Source: Lachnospiraceae bacterium UBA7076
GTDB taxonomy: Bacteria; Bacillota; Clostridia; Lachnospirales; Lachnospiraceae
DNA: 49,178 nucleotides
Direction: 5' to 3'
NCBI GenBank assembly: GCA_002493625.1
Contig: DKZK01000027.1
Coordinates: forward strand, 1 to 49,178
Below are positions 25,715 through 34,198 of the stretch, piece after piece. Within the stretch, counting starts at the first letter, position 1. Every line of letters begins with the position of its first letter. The notes under the pieces are model-generated. The model was not told where the DNA came from. It made no database searches and saw only the letters and a list, made by a program, of their open reading frames with translations. Made by a program: the position numbers and the translations under genes.

Positions 25715-26056
25715 TCATTTCAAATTGTTGTATTTCTCACGGTTTCCTCTTGCCTTCTCCACAGGATATTTTTCGTTATTTATTCTTATTTTATCTTGTA
25801 CAATCTCATCTATGTCTAACTCACATATATCTGCCATCAAGACACAATAATTCAGTACATCCGCAAGTTCTTCTTTTATTTTTTCTTTTTTATTTTCACA
25901 TATAACATCATCTGCACTCCACTGAAATACTTCCAGTAATTCAGCAGCTTCGAGTGAAATGGAAATCGCTAAATCCTTTGGATTATGAAACTTTTTCCAA
26001 TCCCTATCATCTCTGAACTTTAAAATTTGTTTTATCGTATCTTCTTTCATTTTCAT
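25715..26056 (-). CDS. MazG-type nucleotide pyrophosphohydrolase
   Basis: The protein has 113 residues. The all-alpha NTP-PPase motifs are present: SLEAAELLEVFQW (ExxE) near 35-47 and EELADVLNYCVLMAD (ExxD) near 63-77. It resembles the small dCTPase-like/MazG-like family. Two Met codons (26056 and 26050) are possible and the ribosome site is weak. It follows the GIY-YIG/DUF2075 ATPase by 65 bases on the same strand. This pairing of a nucleotide pyrophosphohydrolase with a DUF2075 ATPase suggests a nucleotide-based defence or repair role, which is inference. Confidence 0.87.
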   Translation of the reverse strand: MKMKEDTIKQILKFRDDRDWKKFHNPKDLAISISLEAAELLEVFQWSADDVICENKKEKIKEELADVLNYCVLMADICELDIDEIVQDKIRINNEKYPVEKARGNREKYNNLK

Positions 26057-26121
26057 TATTCCAATTATAGTATTAATCGGATTTTTCCCTTTCTTAAGTA
26101 TGACATTACATATATGCCGTT

Positions 26122-27705
26122 TTATAATACTTCAATAATTTCAGAAAAATAATTTCTCAAATCATCATCACATATATATAAATATGTTCCTTTTATCCCA
26201 CGAGTCATTAAGACATAGTATATATGCTTGATATATTCCAGTAATTCCTCATACGAAGCAGTTTTCTTACCATTTTGATCAAAATAATTTTCCGGTCTGA
26301 TAATTATCCGTTTATTATCTTTGTCATATCCTATTTCATTACCCATTATAATAAAACCATAGTTCAAATCATATCCTTGTGTGGAATGAATACATCCTAC
26401 TTCATTGATTGCATTTTTACTATTTACCCATCCTTCTGTACGATAATTCCACTTTTTTCTGATACCTTGTATTTCAATATCATACTCAGACTTGTTTGTT
26501 TTGCTTTTCCAATCCCACGAAAATCCTGCTATCATTCTTGATAATCCAAATTCCTTTTCCTTACAATATAAAAGTTCATTGAATGCTCCAAAATCTGATA
26601 CAAGTTTGATTTCATAATTATCGAAATTTGTTTTTACTTCTGCATTACCATTTAATAAATTTATTATAAACTCAATATAATCGTTTCCTCCCTTGACTCT
26701 CATCTGCGTTAATAGTGAAAAATATCTGGTAAGTCTTTTATTTCTGTCCAATTCCATTTTTCGGTTAAATCTATCCACATCAATTCCGGATGGTCCAACC
26801 ACCTGTAATTTGTCATAAAACAATACCGGACAATTACATTGATGAAGCACCCAATCCAATTCATCGTTTTGAGTAGTAAGACCGATTCTTTCACAATTTG
26901 CCTTAAAAGGTCCCATATATGATATATTTTTATATTGATGTAATCTATGTGCTTCATCCACTAACAGAATATCATAATGCTGTTTTGTCACATCAGAAGG
27001 ACTTAATACATCCTTTGGCGATAGCCCATATATGCTCTTAAAAATTGATTTCATTGTTTTTCTCAATGAAATCTGAGGCAGCACAAATCCAATTTTTTTA
27101 TCTTTAAATTCCTCAGTATCACGCAAAAATTTTAATAAGTAAATAGCTACGATTGTTTTCCCACTTCCATGCATACCATTTACAACAACTGTTTGTTTCT
27201 TATCTTCCTTTAAGGCTTCAATAATATCATCTACTGCTTTTCTTTGGTCATCATTTAACTCCTTGAAGGGAGAATATTTAAATAATTCTGAATTTTCAAT
27301 TTCTTCCATGGAGTGTTTTACTATTTTTTCTCTTTGAAGTTTATGCCATAATTTATGAAATTCCTCATCATACAATGATTTTTCAAAATATTTTTTATCT
27401 GCAATTCCTGCATTTTTATTGGTAACTACAAACTTTTCATCAGCAACAATATACTGAATTAGCTTCGATTCGTAATCAAGTGTAACCGACTGATTAAATT
27501 TTGACGAATAAATAAAATGAACTTTATCAAAAATTCTTTTTTCCACTGACATCTGATGCTGATTCATTCGTGTTTTTACATGATTAGACTCCCCTATGTA
27601 TGCCTGCTTTCCATTTTCAAGAATATACAGCATCGGCCAATTAGTAAGATAACTTTCTTCACCATATATCTGATTTTTAAAATCACCGTTTATTACTTTA
27701 AACAT
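26122..27705 (-). CDS. GIY-YIG nuclease - DUF2075 ATPase fusion
   Basis: The protein has 527 residues. Residues 20-105 form a GIY-YIG-like domain (MLYILENGKQAYIGES, ESKLIQYI). From about 145 there is a DUF2075 / Schlafen-like SF1 ATPase: Walker A NGMHGSGKT at 176-184, DEAH at 250-253, a motif III-like GLTTQ, and a C-terminal region with IHSTQGYDLNYG and YVLMTRGIKG typical of SF1 helicases. It probably cuts or processes nucleic acid in an ATP-driven manner. It has its own ribosome site (AGGAG) 80 bases after the TOPRIM-like gene. It is AT-rich as the rest of the block. Confidence 0.85.
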   Translation of the reverse strand: MFKVINGDFKNQIYGEESYLTNWPMLYILENGKQAYIGESNHVKTRMNQHQMSVEKRIFDKVHFIYSSKFNQSVTLDYESKLIQYIVADEKFVVTNKNAGIADKKYFEKSLYDEEFHKLWHKLQREKIVKHSMEEIENSELFKYSPFKELNDDQRKAVDDIIEALKEDKKQTVVVNGMHGSGKTIVAIYLLKFLRDTEEFKDKKIGFVLPQISLRKTMKSIFKSIYGLSPKDVLSPSDVTKQHYDILLVDEAHRLHQYKNISYMGPFKANCERIGLTTQNDELDWVLHQCNCPVLFYDKLQVVGPSGIDVDRFNRKMELDRNKRLTRYFSLLTQMRVKGGNDYIEFIINLLNGNAEVKTNFDNYEIKLVSDFGAFNELLYCKEKEFGLSRMIAGFSWDWKSKTNKSEYDIEIQGIRKKWNYRTEGWVNSKNAINEVGCIHSTQGYDLNYGFIIMGNEIGYDKDNKRIIIRPENYFDQNGKKTASYEELLEYIKHIYYVLMTRGIKGTYLYICDDDLRNYFSEIIEVL

Positions 27706-27787
27706 ATATTCTTCTTCTCCTATAAATAATCATTTGCTTTTTGTATAAATTATAATGTTTAACCATACTAAAGGTGGAAAGACACTT

Positions 27788-28297
27788 TCATTTCCTGCCC
27801 CAATATTTATCTAATATATTTAAGATATTGCTACAATGGATTTTATGTTCGTCTACACGTAAACAGGATTCGTCAATTTCATTCATTAATTGTTTTCTTT
27901 TAAATTCTTCAACCTTTTTTACCTTTTCGATATTATTAACCTGTTTTCCCCAATAAACATCCTCAACATCCTTGGTAAAAAACACAAAATCATATTCATT
28001 CTTATCACAATATGCCTTAATACTATCATATAACACCTTCGTTTCATATGAAATATCATAATCATCCACATCTATAAAATATATGACTGAAGTTTCTCCT
28101 GGAAATTCTTTGATGTGATTACTTATTTCTTTTATTTTGTCTTTAGCATTATATTTTGTTTTTGAATCTAAAAATATGGGTTTATAAATAATCTTTCTAT
28201 TGTTTTGATAAAACCGCTTTATTGTTGCAACGATATATTGATAATCCGTCCTTGCCTTTTTATTTGTTTCCACGCATAATAATATTTGCTTATTCAT
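27788..28297 (-). CDS. TOPRIM-like (RloB-like) effector
   Basis: The protein has 169 residues. The ATG at 28297 is chosen because its ATGAATAA overlaps the ATPase stop by eight bases, with GGGAGG upstream. A TOPRIM-like signature can be read: E10 in ILLCVETNKKA, IDVDDYD at 75-81, and a Lys in FFTKDVEDVYW. It resembles the second subunit in RloA/RloB- or PARIS-type pairs, though shorter than PARIS AriB. The coupling to the AAA15 ATPase supports a toxin/nuclease held by its ATPase partner. The assignment to TOPRIM is by motif reading only. Confidence 0.68.
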   Translation of the reverse strand: MNKQILLCVETNKKARTDYQYIVATIKRFYQNNRKIIYKPIFLDSKTKYNAKDKIKEISNHIKEFPGETSVIYFIDVDDYDISYETKVLYDSIKAYCDKNEYDFVFFTKDVEDVYWGKQVNNIEKVKKVEEFKRKQLMNEIDESCLRVDEHKIHCSNILNILDKYWGRK

Positions 28298-29624
28298 CTG
28301 AACCTCCCAGTATACCCAGGAAGTCCGATGCATCAACATTAAATGGCGAATCTTCAATAAATCCTTTTTTATATGCATTTTCCGGACTCAGATTTCCACA
28401 GGTTGTCCATGTATGAACGGTATTTATACCTGAAATAAAATTTATTGCATTTTTATTTGATTTCAAGACGGACATAGGGGAAAGATTATGTGATGTAAAA
28501 CAAAGCTGTCCCTTGCCATAATATACAAAAAATTCAATTATTTTATCCAGATATACATCATTTATATTGGAATCAAGCTCATCTATAAACACAATGGAGC
28601 CATCGCTTGCCGCATCAAGATAATGGAATAAATTCATCAATTTCTTTATGCCGCGGCTTTCAAATTCCTGATCCAAAGAATACTCTTCATACACCATCTT
28701 CAAACTGCATTTATAGTATTGGTCATAATCCTTCTTTTCGATTTCAATAGCACATAATTCCGGCTTGAAAATCTGTATAAATAAATACATTCTGAAAATC
28801 TTTTTTTCATATAAATTATACATACTCTTATGAATAAGCATCTCATTTCCTTTTGCACTGAGTATTTTTTGGTTAATTTGATTTATGAGATTTAACCCCG
28901 TTTTTTCAATATCGCCTTCATCAATATTTTGCAATTTTTGACGCAGCCCATAGTCCGCATGATTATCTGCTTCATCAATAGATACAAGCAACGACAAAGC
29001 AAATATAAACAATAAAAACAGCATTATAAAATCTTTATTATTCATAAATTCTTTCGGAATGAATTTAATATCAACTATGCATGTAAAAAAAGTTTGCTTA
29101 TCTAAAAGATTCTGTGACTTCTCCTTAAAAAAATCATGCATTTTTTTATCACCGAATTTTACTAAGCTGCCATTTTTCGTTTCATAAATAATCGAATATT
29201 TATTTTTAGAATAATTGCCATTTTTTAATTTTAACTTTTCCGCAGTAATATAAAAGCGGTTATCCTCCCTCACCTCAAAGGCAATGTAATAATCCAATAC
29301 ATATTTTTCGTCACCATCATCAACATATACTTCACATTGGACAAATCCCTTCTTAGTTTTCTTATTGACAATTTCAATTAAAAAATTTTGATTATCAGTA
29401 TCTGCCAAATAGCTTTTGTTTAATAATAAATTCTGTAATAATTTTACGGAAGATATTATCGCAGTTTTTCCAGACCCGTTTTCTCCATAAATAGCTTTAA
29501 TTTTATACTTATCCGGATTAAAATCCCTATTTATTGTCTTTTTGTAAAACTCTATTTCAATTGGTCTTTCAATATTCTTAATACCACATATCTTAAGTTT
29601 TAAAATATAAATTTTTGAATCCAT
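28290..29624 (-). CDS. AAA15/RloA-like ATPase
   Basis: The protein has 444 residues. Walker A GENGSGKTA is near 47-55, Walker B GSIVFIDELDSNI near 345, followed by CFTSHNLSPM as the H-loop; the SMC/ABC-like signature region is around ESRGIKKLMNLFHYLD. This is the AAA15 / OLD-type ATPase family found in Rlo, PARIS and similar anti-phage pairs. GGAGGG precedes the ATG. Its 3' end overlaps the TOPRIM-like gene, so the two are translationally coupled. A 21-base inverted repeat lies in its promoter region. Confidence 0.88.
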   Translation of the reverse strand: MDSKIYILKLKICGIKNIERPIEIEFYKKTINRDFNPDKYKIKAIYGENGSGKTAIISSVKLLQNLLLNKSYLADTDNQNFLIEIVNKKTKKGFVQCEVYVDDGDEKYVLDYYIAFEVREDNRFYITAEKLKLKNGNYSKNKYSIIYETKNGSLVKFGDKKMHDFFKEKSQNLLDKQTFFTCIVDIKFIPKEFMNNKDFIMLFLLFIFALSLLVSIDEADNHADYGLRQKLQNIDEGDIEKTGLNLINQINQKILSAKGNEMLIHKSMYNLYEKKIFRMYLFIQIFKPELCAIEIEKKDYDQYYKCSLKMVYEEYSLDQEFESRGIKKLMNLFHYLDAASDGSIVFIDELDSNINDVYLDKIIEFFVYYGKGQLCFTSHNLSPMSVLKSNKNAINFISGINTVHTWTTCGNLSPENAYKKGFIEDSPFNVDASDFLGILGGSDE

Positions 29625-29648
29625 TGTTTACCCTCCATATATGTATAT

Positions 29649-29669
29649 TTTATCATTTAAAATGATAAA
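29649..29669 (-). promoter_or_regulatory. Inverted repeat upstream of the ATPase gene
   Basis: TTTATCATTT-a-AAATGATAAA is a perfect 10-base inverted repeat with a one-base centre, 25 bases before the ATPase start. It is a likely operator, but no regulator gene lies in the block. Confidence 0.5.
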
Positions 29670-29761
29670 GTAAATACATTTTGTATATTTTTTGCCTTAT
29701 TTTATACATTTTATGCAAAGTAAACAACTATTCATTATTACAATAAAACCTGCACCCTCCT

Positions 29762-31093
29762 TTAGTATCCGTATTTCTTCCTGTATTTCAGGAACATAAA
29801 AATGGATAACGCAAGCGCCATCAGCTCCGCTGCCGGTGTCGCAAGCCATATGCCGTTTACGCCCAAGACAAGCGGAAGCACAATCATGGTAATCAGCATA
29901 AATACAAAGGACCTTGAAAATGCAAGTATGGCTGATACTATTCCATTGGACAATGCGGTAAACATTCCGCTGGCAAAAATATTAAAACCGATGAAAAATA
30001 ATGCAATCGTGCAAATCCTGTTACCAGTAACCGCCAGATTATAAACCGGATTATCCTGACGCGCAAATACAGACACAAGCGGCTTTGTCAATAAAAAGGA
30101 ACCTGCAACTGTAATTATGGAAATAAATGCTATTACCTGCATACTAATTCCTACCAGTCTTTTCAGCTTTTCATGATTTTTTTCTCCATGATAAAAGCTC
30201 AGCATCGGAGCTACCCCATAAGAATATCCTGTATAAAGGGAGCTGGCAAACATCAGCACGTACATAATAATCGTGACCGCCGCAACACCGTCCTCTCCAA
30301 CGTAACGAAGCATGGTCCAGTTGAACATCATTGTAATGATACCGGTCACAAGTGCAGTTGCCATCTCCGAACAGCCATTTGTGGCAGCTTTTGCAAGGAC
30401 CTTGAACCGGAATACCGGCTTCGTAAAATGCAGCAGATTCTTTTTCTTACAAAAGACAACAAGCCCCACAACTGCCGTTACGGAATATCCGAGCCCGGTT
30501 GCAATGGCAGCTCCGCTGATTCCCATGTTAAAACCAACAATAAATACATAGTCAAGAACCATATTCAATATACCGCCGGTTACGGAGCATATAAAAGATA
30601 ATGTTGCCTTTTCACTGGCTATCATATACAAAGTAAAATTATTCATCAATAAAATAGGAACCGTAAACAATAAATAACGGCTTAAGTATTCCAGGCAATA
30701 TCCCTCAACATCCGCTGACAGATTCATTCCTGCAAAAATATGGTTCATTGTCAAATAGCCAATCATGCACATGACAGCCCCAACCAATACATTTACCAAA
30801 ATCAGGGAAGTAAAATCCTCCTTTGCCTCCTCACGTTTCCCCTCCCCCATCTTTTTCATGATAACCGCGCTTCCCCCTGTGGCAAGCATTGTTGAAATCG
30901 CTGTGACAAGCTGAATAACAGGCGCCGTCAGATTGATTGCAGAAAGTGCATTGGTCCCGATTAAATTTGATACAAACAAACCGTCAACCATTGTGTAAAA
31001 TGACATAAATACTGTCATTGCAATGGTGGGTACGGCAAACCTTAAAATATTTTTTAATGTTACCGGTTTTAAATATACATTTTGATTTTCCAT
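29762..31093 (-). CDS. MATE family efflux transporter
   Basis: The protein has 443 residues and twelve hydrophobic segments. The N-terminal FAVPTIAMTVFMSFYTMVDG and NALSAINLTAPVIQL and the repeated second half (from about 235) are typical of MATE (MatE) pumps, which export drugs or metabolites with Na+ or H+. GGAGGGAG precedes the ATG. It is divergent from the MerR regulator at 31275 and its promoter has the distorted spacer that MerR activators use. Confidence 0.92.
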   Translation of the reverse strand: MENQNVYLKPVTLKNILRFAVPTIAMTVFMSFYTMVDGLFVSNLIGTNALSAINLTAPVIQLVTAISTMLATGGSAVIMKKMGEGKREEAKEDFTSLILVNVLVGAVMCMIGYLTMNHIFAGMNLSADVEGYCLEYLSRYLLFTVPILLMNNFTLYMIASEKATLSFICSVTGGILNMVLDYVFIVGFNMGISGAAIATGLGYSVTAVVGLVVFCKKKNLLHFTKPVFRFKVLAKAATNGCSEMATALVTGIITMMFNWTMLRYVGEDGVAAVTIIMYVLMFASSLYTGYSYGVAPMLSFYHGEKNHEKLKRLVGISMQVIAFISIITVAGSFLLTKPLVSVFARQDNPVYNLAVTGNRICTIALFFIGFNIFASGMFTALSNGIVSAILAFSRSFVFMLITMIVLPLVLGVNGIWLATPAAELMALALSIFMFLKYRKKYGY

Positions 31094-31189
31094 TTTCTCC
31101 CTCCAAATTAATATTTTTATAGGCGTTTGCGAAACTCTGTTTTTGCAATTGCCTATATTTTTATCTTGTATTTTTTTCCTGCATACAGT

Positions 31190-31220
31190 ATGATAGACCG
31201 TACAGTAACAGTACGGTCAA
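31190..31220 (-). promoter_or_regulatory. MerR-type promoter for the MATE gene
   Basis: On the minus strand -35 TTGACC (31215-31220) and -10 TATCAT (31190-31195) are 19 bases apart. The spacer holds the dyad GACCGTAC/GTACGGTC (31196-31203 and 31211-31218, seven bases between). The long spacer with a dyad is the hallmark of MerR-activated promoters. Confidence 0.8.
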
Positions 31221-31274
31221 GAGCATATATTAAAAAACTCAAACTTTATAAAAATAATTTGGGGAAATAAAAAA

Positions 31275-32099
31275 ATGAGCAGAAATATTAAATTACTTAC
31301 AATCGGACAATTTGCCGCACTTCATGGCATAAATAAAAAAACACTGATGTGGTATGATGAAATCGGCTTATTCAAACCTGCATCCATTAATCCGGAAAAC
31401 GGATACCGTTACTATAACTACCACCAAAGTCCTATACTTGAAACAATACTCCTTCTGCGGGAATTAGATGTATCCATCACGGAAATACAGACCTTTATGA
31501 AAAATCGCTCCGCCAAAAACCTGAAATGCCTTCTGGATGAAAAAATAGCGGAACTGGACCTGCAGCTTATGCACCTGCAGGCAGTGAAAAAGACATTATC
31601 CAATCACCGACAGGATATGTCCACCCTTCTGACCATGGATTTATCAGAAATTAGTATCATTGAAAAAGAAGAACACTGCCTAATAACGGTAGACATAGAC
31701 CATGACATTACATTCGAGGAGGAGGTTGAGCTTATTACTGCCGAGACATCCAGATACCGGCTTGGCCGCCTCCATGATGCATCCTATGGCTCCATGATAC
31801 CGGTTACCAGTCTGCTTACCGGTAATTTCAATCATTACACACAACTTTTTATAGAAATTCCTGTTCTGAAACACAAAAAAGGACTGCATATACAGCCAAA
31901 AGGAAAATATCTGCGGGCATTTCACAAGGGGAGCTGGGACAAGCTCCCCCTGCGTTATCAGGAAATTCTCGCATATGCCCGCAAACAGGGACTGGTATTG
32001 TCCGGATATTCCTACGAAAAAGGAATCAACGAAGCAGTTATAGACCAGATAGAGGATTATATTGTGCAGATTGAAATTCCCGTTTCAAGATACAGCTAA
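31275..32099 (+). CDS. MerR family regulator with GyrI-like ligand domain
   Basis: The protein has 274 residues. The MerR helix-turn-helix is at 8-75 (LTIGQFAALHGINKKTLMWYDEIGLF; NGYRYYNYHQ), followed by a coiled coil (80-118), then a GyrI-like effector-binding domain (about 125-272). It resembles BmrR/TipA-type multidrug sensors. It is divergent from the MATE pump and the dyad in the 19-base spacer between them is its likely site. Ligand binding by this MerR should turn on the pump, as in BmrR-type systems. Confidence 0.9.
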   Translation: MSRNIKLLTIGQFAALHGINKKTLMWYDEIGLFKPASINPENGYRYYNYHQSPILETILLLRELDVSITEIQTFMKNRSAKNLKCLLDEKIAELDLQLMHLQAVKKTLSNHRQDMSTLLTMDLSEISIIEKEEHCLITVDIDHDITFEEEVELITAETSRYRLGRLHDASYGSMIPVTSLLTGNFNHYTQLFIEIPVLKHKKGLHIQPKGKYLRAFHKGSWDKLPLRYQEILAYARKQGLVLSGYSYEKGINEAVIDQIEDYIVQIEIPVSRYS

Positions 32100-32104
32100 C
32101 AGCT

Positions 32105-32734
32105 TTAAGCTTTCCGGCGCCTCAAAGCTCTATACGGAATCCGGGAATTGCTTTCCACACTTAAAACCTGTATAGGCTGAAAAATTTGTGTGCTGTTTTC
32201 CATCACATCATCATTCATGTCACCATACCTTTGCAGCAATTTATTTCCGGACTGGTCATCGGTTATTATTTTTTTGTGGTTTTTACTTCCCGCTTCATTT
32301 GGATAACCCTCCAGCCAGTAAAGCGTTCTTCCATCCGGATAAATCATCATTCCTGCACTTTTTACAGGCGGCTGTAATGCTTTTATCTTCATTTGCTCTT
32401 CCTCACTGCAAAAATCCTTTATGGCGTTTAGCACTTTGTTTTTTAAAGCAGGATTTTTTTCCATATTCTGAAGGGTCTGCGGTGAAATTCTGACATAATT
32501 CGTGCATCTTATGTCATGATTATTTAAAAAATCATAACAATTTCCTATGCTTCCTACATCCAATGTCACATTATATTTTTCATCCAGAAATTTCTTCATT
32601 TCTGCAATATCCGTGTCCTCATTTATCTGTTGTAAAAGTTTTTCAAATTCATCTTTGCACTTTATGCTGTTATCCACTATGGTATTGCCTTGTGCTGCAA
32701 TACTGCTTAATAATCCAAGTGACTGTATATCCAT
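32105..32734 (-). CDS. Hypothetical protein, third of the LytTR-operon trio
   Basis: The protein has 209 residues and no signal peptide or membrane segment. It starts MDIQSLGLLSSIAAQGNTIVD. The central part (YVRISPQTLQNMEKNPALKN; MMIYPDGRTLYWLEGYP) resembles the arrangement in the 33602-34198 protein (VVIAPNILEQMATDSEKAAY; VVVHKDGTVTYICG), so both seem to share one core. The basic tail is ALRRRKA. It is the last gene in the operon that starts with the response regulator at 36367. The function is not known. Confidence 0.7.
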   Translation of the reverse strand: MDIQSLGLLSSIAAQGNTIVDNSIKCKDEFEKLLQQINEDTDIAEMKKFLDEKYNVTLDVGSIGNCYDFLNNHDIRCTNYVRISPQTLQNMEKNPALKNKVLNAIKDFCSEEEQMKIKALQPPVKSAGMMIYPDGRTLYWLEGYPNEAGSKNHKKIITDDQSGNKLLQRYGDMNDDVMENSTQIFQPIQVLSVESNSRIPYRALRRRKA

Positions 32735-32772
32735 ATCTTAAAACCTCTTTTTTCACTGAATATATTTCTCTT

Positions 32773-33597
32773 TTACCTTCCATTCAATAAATCAAATTTG
32801 GCATACTGACTCTGAAACAACTCCAAATACTCCTGTGCCTGCATTTTCCTCATTTCAGAATTTTGCCTCAGTATTTCTATGTATTTGACACGTCTTTTCC
32901 GTTTTTCCTCCTGCTCAGCCCGAATCTGCTCCTGCTCCTCCTTGGAAGGGCCTGTAATTCTTCCAGGAGCTGTAACTGTACAGTTTACCACATCTCCGTT
33001 TTCATCCAGTTGAAACACATAGCTTTTTAATGCCTGATGCTCTGCCACATTCATGCCATAAGATGCTGCTACTGTATTGTCCCAACGGTCATAGTCTTCC
33101 TTCCAATCCTGTAGCTTTTTCATTATCTTTTGGGCATAGGCAGGATCCGCATCCATTTTCTCCTGAAGCTTATCCGGTATGAGAACAGCCATTCTCCCAG
33201 AACCCACACTGCCGTAATTTCTCTGCAAATCGCTTCGCGTCTGCGGCGGATTGGGGCCGGTCGGTCTCCAGTCATTTAATGCATCTGCGCTTGTGTTCTT
33301 CTGGAAATATTTCCAGAAAGGAAAATCGTTTCTCTGCCAGTTTGCCTGGGAAACATCAGGATTTCCCACATGTGTTATCACATCATATTGGGGAAATGCG
33401 TCCTTAAAGTTGGTAGCATTCACTTTTCCGGTACTGAACGCTTTGCTCACTCTTGAAATATAATCCGTCGAGCCTGCCATTTTTTTTGCGTAAGCCGCCC
33501 GAAAGGCATTTGCCGCATTTTTATCCGTTATTTTGCTCAGTCGTTCCTCGTAAGTTTCTCCCATGTAACTGTCTGTTCCAATTCCATTTATACTCAT
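32773..33597 (-). CDS. Hypothetical DUF6033-like protein
   Basis: The protein has 274 residues. It begins MSINGIGTDSYMGETYEERL. The middle carries MAVLIPDKLQEKMDADPAYA (the same element as in its two neighbours) and a VFQLDENGDVVNCTVTAPGR strand pair; the C-terminus is a basic coiled coil (EEQEQIRAEQEEKRKRRVKY). No signal peptide is seen, but the MSI.GI start and Gln/Ser-rich N-terminus recall leaderless secreted proteins. It begins four bases after the 33602 gene stop with GGAGG before it. Confidence 0.72.
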   Translation of the reverse strand: MSINGIGTDSYMGETYEERLSKITDKNAANAFRAAYAKKMAGSTDYISRVSKAFSTGKVNATNFKDAFPQYDVITHVGNPDVSQANWQRNDFPFWKYFQKNTSADALNDWRPTGPNPPQTRSDLQRNYGSVGSGRMAVLIPDKLQEKMDADPAYAQKIMKKLQDWKEDYDRWDNTVAASYGMNVAEHQALKSYVFQLDENGDVVNCTVTAPGRITGPSKEEQEQIRAEQEEKRKRRVKYIEILRQNSEMRKMQAQEYLELFQSQYAKFDLLNGR

Positions 33598-33601
33598 ATT
33601 T

Positions 33602-34198
33602 TTAAACCTCCATTTTTCGATAATAAATTGTCTCTATTGTCTGTCTCTGCATCTTTAGCAACTCTATTCTTCGTTCCTGATAAGCTTTTCTCTGTGCTGT
33701 TCTTTTTTCCTGCTTTGCCTTGTTGATTGCATTCACCTTGGCAACACGTTCCGGTGAATCACTGCATCCGCAAATATAAGTTACCGTTCCATCCTTATGC
33801 ACTACTACGCCACACGGCTCAAACACAAGCCCCTTGCTTGCGCATATAGCTGTTTCTTTCGGAATAACAGTATTAAAGAAATAGTCTATTTTCCCCTCAT
33901 AATAAGCAGCCTTTTCCGAATCAGTTGCCATTTGTTCCAGAATATTTGGAGCAATCACCACATCATTGCCACTCATACTCTTTGCAATTTTATCAAGACT
34001 TCTTTGATCCCTGTCCACGCTTTCAACTCTTACATTACCATACTTTGACTTAAGATATTCCGTGTAAGCATCAACTCTTGATGTATTCATCCTATCTGCT
34101 TTCTGCAACTGTTCCGCAAAATTGGTCTTGTTTGCGGTCATTTTATCGGAATATTGATATGCACCCGTCAAAGTATTATTTATTCCTGAAATACTCAT
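33602..34198 (-). CDS. DUF6033-like protein
   Basis: The protein has 198 residues. It begins MSISGINNTLTGAYQYSDKM and continues with the shared core (NDVVIAPNILEQMATDSEKA; VVVHKDGTVTYICGCSD) and a basic helical tail (KQEKRTAQRKAYQERRIELL). It fits the DUF6033 family of Lachnospiraceae. Its ATG overlaps the stop of the histidine kinase gene (ATGA), which ties its production to the two-component system. Confidence 0.74.
   Translation of the reverse strand: MSISGINNTLTGAYQYSDKMTANKTNFAEQLQKADRMNTSRVDAYTEYLKSKYGNVRVESVDRDQRSLDKIAKSMSGNDVVIAPNILEQMATDSEKAAYYEGKIDYFFNTVIPKETAICASKGLVFEPCGVVVHKDGTVTYICGCSDSPERVAKVNAINKAKQEKRTAQRKAYQERRIELLKMQRQTIETIYYRKMEV

Noticed and set aside
29762..32099. MATE/MerR pair as part of the defence block
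   Set aside because: It has its own promoter, is separated by the operator-like region and is an ordinary drug-efflux pair.
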